9,457 nt of DNA from Deltaproteobacteria bacterium (lineage in GTDB: Bacteria > Desulfobacterota > Desulfarculia > Adiutricales > JAGVGV01). The stretch is taken from contig JADFXS010000098.1 in the NCBI GenBank assembly GCA_015233515.1, positions 1 through 9,457 on the forward strand. Direction: 5' to 3'. The first letter of the stretch is position 1. Each line of letters begins with the position of its first letter. Shown one piece after another: positions 7,361 through 9,457 of the stretch. The translations under genes and the position numbers were made by a program. The notes under the pieces were generated by a model. That model searched no databases and was not told the DNA's origin. It saw only the letters and a program-made list of their open reading frames with translations.

Positions 7361-8524
7361 TTACTGCCTCACAACCGCGGCCACCTTCTGGGCCGCGTCT
7401 TTCAGGTCGCCGGCGACGCTGAAGGTCAGACCGGATTCGTTTAACAGCCGGCGGCCTTCATCCACGTTGGTCCCTTCCAGACGGATAATGATCGGCACCT
7501 TGACTTGCACCTGGGACGCGGCTTCGATGACGCCCTTGGCCAGGATGTCGCAGCGGAGGATACCGCCGAAGATGTTGATCAGGATGGCCTTGACCCGCTG
7601 ATCGGCCAGGATGATACGAAAACCGTTGGCGATCATTTCCGCGTTGGCGCCGCCGCCGACATCCAGGAAGTTGGCCGGTTCCGCCCCGGCCTGCTTGATG
7701 AGGTCCATGGTGGCCATGGCCAGACCCGCGCCGTTGACCATGGCGCCGATATTGCCGTCCAGGCGGATATAGTTGAGACCGTATCTCGTGGCTTCCAGCT
7801 CCAGGGCATCCACCTCGTGGGGATCTTCCAGGGCTTTTATTTCGGGATGACGGAACAATCCGCTGTCATCAAAGGTTATTTTACCGTCCAGGGCCAGGAG
7901 CCGGTCGTCGCTGGTCAGGATCAAGGGGTTGATTTCCACTAAAGAGGCGTCCAGGTTCGCGAACAACTGGTAAGCCTTGGCGAAAAAGTCCGCGCCGCTG
8001 CGCAGCAGCGATCCTTCCAAGCCCAGATTCCGGGCCAGATTGCGTCCTTGGAAAGGAAGCAACCCCAAACGCGGATCCACAGGTTCCTTGAAAATCAAAT
8101 GCGGGGTTTTTTCCGCCACTTCTTCTATATCCATGCCGCCGGCCGGGCTGACCATAAAAACCGGTTGGGCGATGGCGCGGTCCAAGGTCAATCCGACGTA
8201 AAACTCTTTCTTGATGGCCTGACCTTCTTCGATAAGAACTTTACGGACTAACTGACCCTGCGGGCCGGTTTGATGCGTAACCAGTTGGAAGCCTAAAAGA
8301 GCCTGGGTCGCGGCCGGGACCTGATCCTGACCGTCAACGACCTTGACTCCGCCGCCTTTTCCACGGCCGCCGGCGTGAATCTGCGCCTTGACCGCCAGTT
8401 TTCCGGGCTTGAGCCGGGCGGCCACTTCCCGGGCCTGGTCCACGGTTTCGGCCATGCCGCCGGTCGGAACCGGGAGGCCATACTGCTTGAATAAATCCTT
8501 GGCCTGGTACTCGTGAATCTTCAT
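7361..8524 (-). CDS. sucC: Succinyl-CoA ligase (ADP-forming) subunit beta
   Basis: SucC is the ATP-grasp, nucleotide-binding subunit that pairs with SucD. It has 387 residues, the usual length. The N-terminal ATP-grasp region opens [12 protein letters not shown], has the nucleotide loop [11 protein letters not shown] (51-61), and metal ligands at N199 in VEINPL and D213 in LALDGK. The C-terminal ligase domain has [22 protein letters not shown] (288-293) and [10 protein letters not shown] (317-326), which contacts the phosphohistidine loop of SucD. It is the first gene of a two-gene minus-strand operon. An AAGG-type ribosome site sits about ten bases before the ATG, and a TATAAT box lies further upstream. 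No other TCA genes are linked here. Confidence 0.97.
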   Translation of the reverse strand: MKIHEYQAKDLFKQYGLPVPTGGMAETVDQAREVAARLKPGKLAVKAQIHAGGRGKGGGVKVVDGQDQVPAATQALLGFQLVTHQTGPQGQLVRKVLIEEGQAIKKEFYVGLTLDRAIAQPVFMVSPAGGMDIEEVAEKTPHLIFKEPVDPRLGLLPFQGRNLARNLGLEGSLLRSGADFFAKAYQLFANLDASLVEINPLILTSDDRLLALDGKITFDDSGLFRHPEIKALEDPHEVDALELEATRYGLNYIRLDGNIGAMVNGAGLAMATMDLIKQAGAEPANFLDVGGGANAEMIANGFRIILADQRVKAILINIFGGILRCDILAKGVIEAASQVQVKVPIIIRLEGTNVDEGRRLLNESGLTFSVAGDLKDAAQKVAAVVRQ

Positions 8525-8544
8525 GCCACACCAATCCTTAATAA

Positions 8545-8550
8545 ATTATA
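8545..8550 (-). promoter_or_regulatory. Candidate -10 box of the sucCD promoter
   Basis: On the minus strand a perfect TATAAT lies 20 bases ahead of the sucC start. No clear -35 box sits at 16-18 bases; that spot is occupied by a 12-bp palindrome, GGATATATATCC (8565-8576), which could be an operator or chance. The short leader is the main weakness of this call. Confidence 0.35.
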
Positions 8551-8604
8551 ATAGATCGACACAGGGATATATATCCTAGGCTTCGGGATCAGGGCAACGG
8601 TTTT

Positions 8605-8912
8605 ATGTCGTTGAAACGCGAATTACTTTCCGGCGGATGTCGGTTCAAGTTCCAGGCGTATTCACCATACGTCGAGGAGCCACCGGGCAATGCCCGCAAC
8701 CACTACGAAATGATTGCCATCATCGAATGTGACCGGTAACCAGGTTCGAGCGGGCCATTGAGTGCGAGACCGTCCCGCCAAGCGTGGCCGCCGGGAGTTA
8801 CGTGCCTCAAGGTCCGCAAGTGGTGAACTATGGGTTATGGCTGAATAATGGAGATAAAGCATCCGCCGTTGTCGCCGCCGGTGCTCCCGTCAACCAACAA
8901 GGGGGTGACTAA
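8605..8912 (+). pseudogene. Decayed plus-strand reading frame of unknown identity
   Basis: A plus frame from ATG 8605 gives 44 protein-like residues, including NHYEMIAIIECDR, to a TAA at 8737-8739. The overlapping frame 8733-8912 continues plausibly as VTRFERAIECETVPPSVAAG and then VNYGLWLNN. Adding one base near 8736 would join them. Third positions in both parts are GC-rich, as expected of coding sequence in this region, and the opposite strand reads less well. I do not recognise the family. The right end runs into the 3' end of the minus-strand surface-protein gene, so real homology probably ends around 8840-8850. No ribosome site or neighbour points to a function. The stretch 8525-8834 holds nothing else I can support apart from the sucC leader. 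Confidence 0.3.
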
Positions 8913-9457
8913 AATGTTGACCGAGGCTAAATTGGAATCCTGCAGGCCGTCATTGGCCTTCCAGGTAAAATTATCCAGGCCGACATACCCGGCTGTGGGT
9001 GTATAGATCAAGTTGGGAGTGGAGCCGGAAAGGGTTCCGTGGGTCGGATTAGTGACAATTGTATAGGTCAAGGCGTCGCCCTCCGCGTCGGTCGCATTTA
9101 AGATAATGGCCAAAGTCGAGCTTGTTTTCGTGGCCAGGTTCTGACTGACCGCCACCGGGGCGTGATTAATAAAAGCATAAGCCGCGCCCTGGCCCGTATG
9201 GCCTCCGATCTGTTTATTACAAGCTCCGATCACGATGTCACCGCCATTAACGGCGGCCGAGAGACCGAAACTGTCATCGCTTGTTCCATTGGAAGCGGCC
9301 AGTTTTTGGACCTGCCCCCAGCTATTGGTTCCACCCTGATTTCTATAGTAGACATAAACCGCGCCTTGGCCCGCGTTGCCTCCGATATTTTTGTTAGAGG
9401 CCCCAGCCACGCGATCAGCCAGAAGCAAGTCGTCGGCAGAGGCGGCAAGGCCTGCGC
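8835..9457 (-). CDS. Surface/exported protein with FG-GAP and tandem-95 (cadherin-like) domains, 5' end outside window
   Basis: This is the C-terminal 206 or so residues of a larger protein; the frame is open to the right edge. First come two FG-GAP/integrin-alpha-like propeller repeats: LLLADRVAGASNKNIGGNAG, and then FGLSAAVNGGDIVIGACNKQ. A Ca-binding Ig/cadherin-like tandem-95 domain follows, opening NHAPVAV, with NATDAEGDALTYTI and YTPTAGYVGLDNFTW. The end is a Gly-rich linker, GGDNGGCFISIIQP. Such modules occur in secreted or surface adhesion proteins. The GG-CFI motif normally precedes a longer tail (for example CFIATAAYG and a hydrophobic or basic end), but here the protein stops eight residues after the Cys. 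The tail is therefore probably lost at the junction with the unknown frame at 8605-8850. No N-terminal signal can be checked. Confidence 0.8.
   Translation of the reverse strand, partial: AGLAASADDLLLADRVAGASNKNIGGNAGQGAVYVYYRNQGGTNSWGQVQKLAASNGTSDDSFGLSAAVNGGDIVIGACNKQIGGHTGQGAAYAFINHAPVAVSQNLATKTSSTLAIILNATDAEGDALTYTIVTNPTHGTLSGSTPNLIYTPTAGYVGLDNFTWKANDGLQDSNLASVNILVTPLLVDGSTGGDNGGCFISIIQP

Overview
The window looks like a chromosome segment from a Gram-negative, probably anaerobic or environmental bacterium. Gene content (sucCD without other TCA genes, an FG-GAP/tandem-95 surface protein with a GG-CFI tail, a TPR/GreAB-C/PIN conflict protein) fits Desulfobacterota-like lineages, but this is inference and I cannot name the organism. 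It is a mosaic: an AT-rich left gene, a GC-rich regulator and aldo/keto reductase, an intermediate SDR, and a GC-rich sucCD operon.

Left block (1-2270): one long plus-strand reading frame with N-terminal TPR-like helices, a GreA/GreB C-terminal-like domain and a PIN-like nuclease domain. This is the TPR-GreAB-C-PIN architecture known from bioinformatic surveys of bacterial conflict systems. Coding-like sequence continues upstream of its apparent start through in-frame stops, so the gene may be 5'-damaged.

Middle block (2268-6397), a possible island: it is bounded by two direct repeats of about 255 bp. Each repeat holds the 3' end of sucD, its downstream spacer and its intrinsic terminator. 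The right copy belongs to the intact sucD. The left copy is an orphan tail of about 35-39 codons, differing from the intact gene almost only at synonymous sites. Between the repeats lie a broken AbiEii-type toxin gene, an AraC/YqhC-like regulator (minus), a REP/MITE-like palindrome, a divergent aldo/keto reductase, the N-terminal scrap of a second aldo/keto reductase, and an SDR oxidoreductase with a Tat-type signal. The regulator plus reductases suggest a carbonyl-reduction or detoxification module. The repeat arrangement resembles element insertion at the 3' end of a housekeeping gene, as known for prophage e14 in icd.

Right block (6397-9457): the intact sucD and sucC genes (minus, one transcription unit ending at a strong terminator), a short region with a decayed plus-strand reading frame of unknown identity, and the 3' part of a surface-protein gene (minus) that runs off the right edge. 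Its C-terminal GG-CFI sorting-type tail is cut short. No tRNA, rRNA or CRISPR array was seen.
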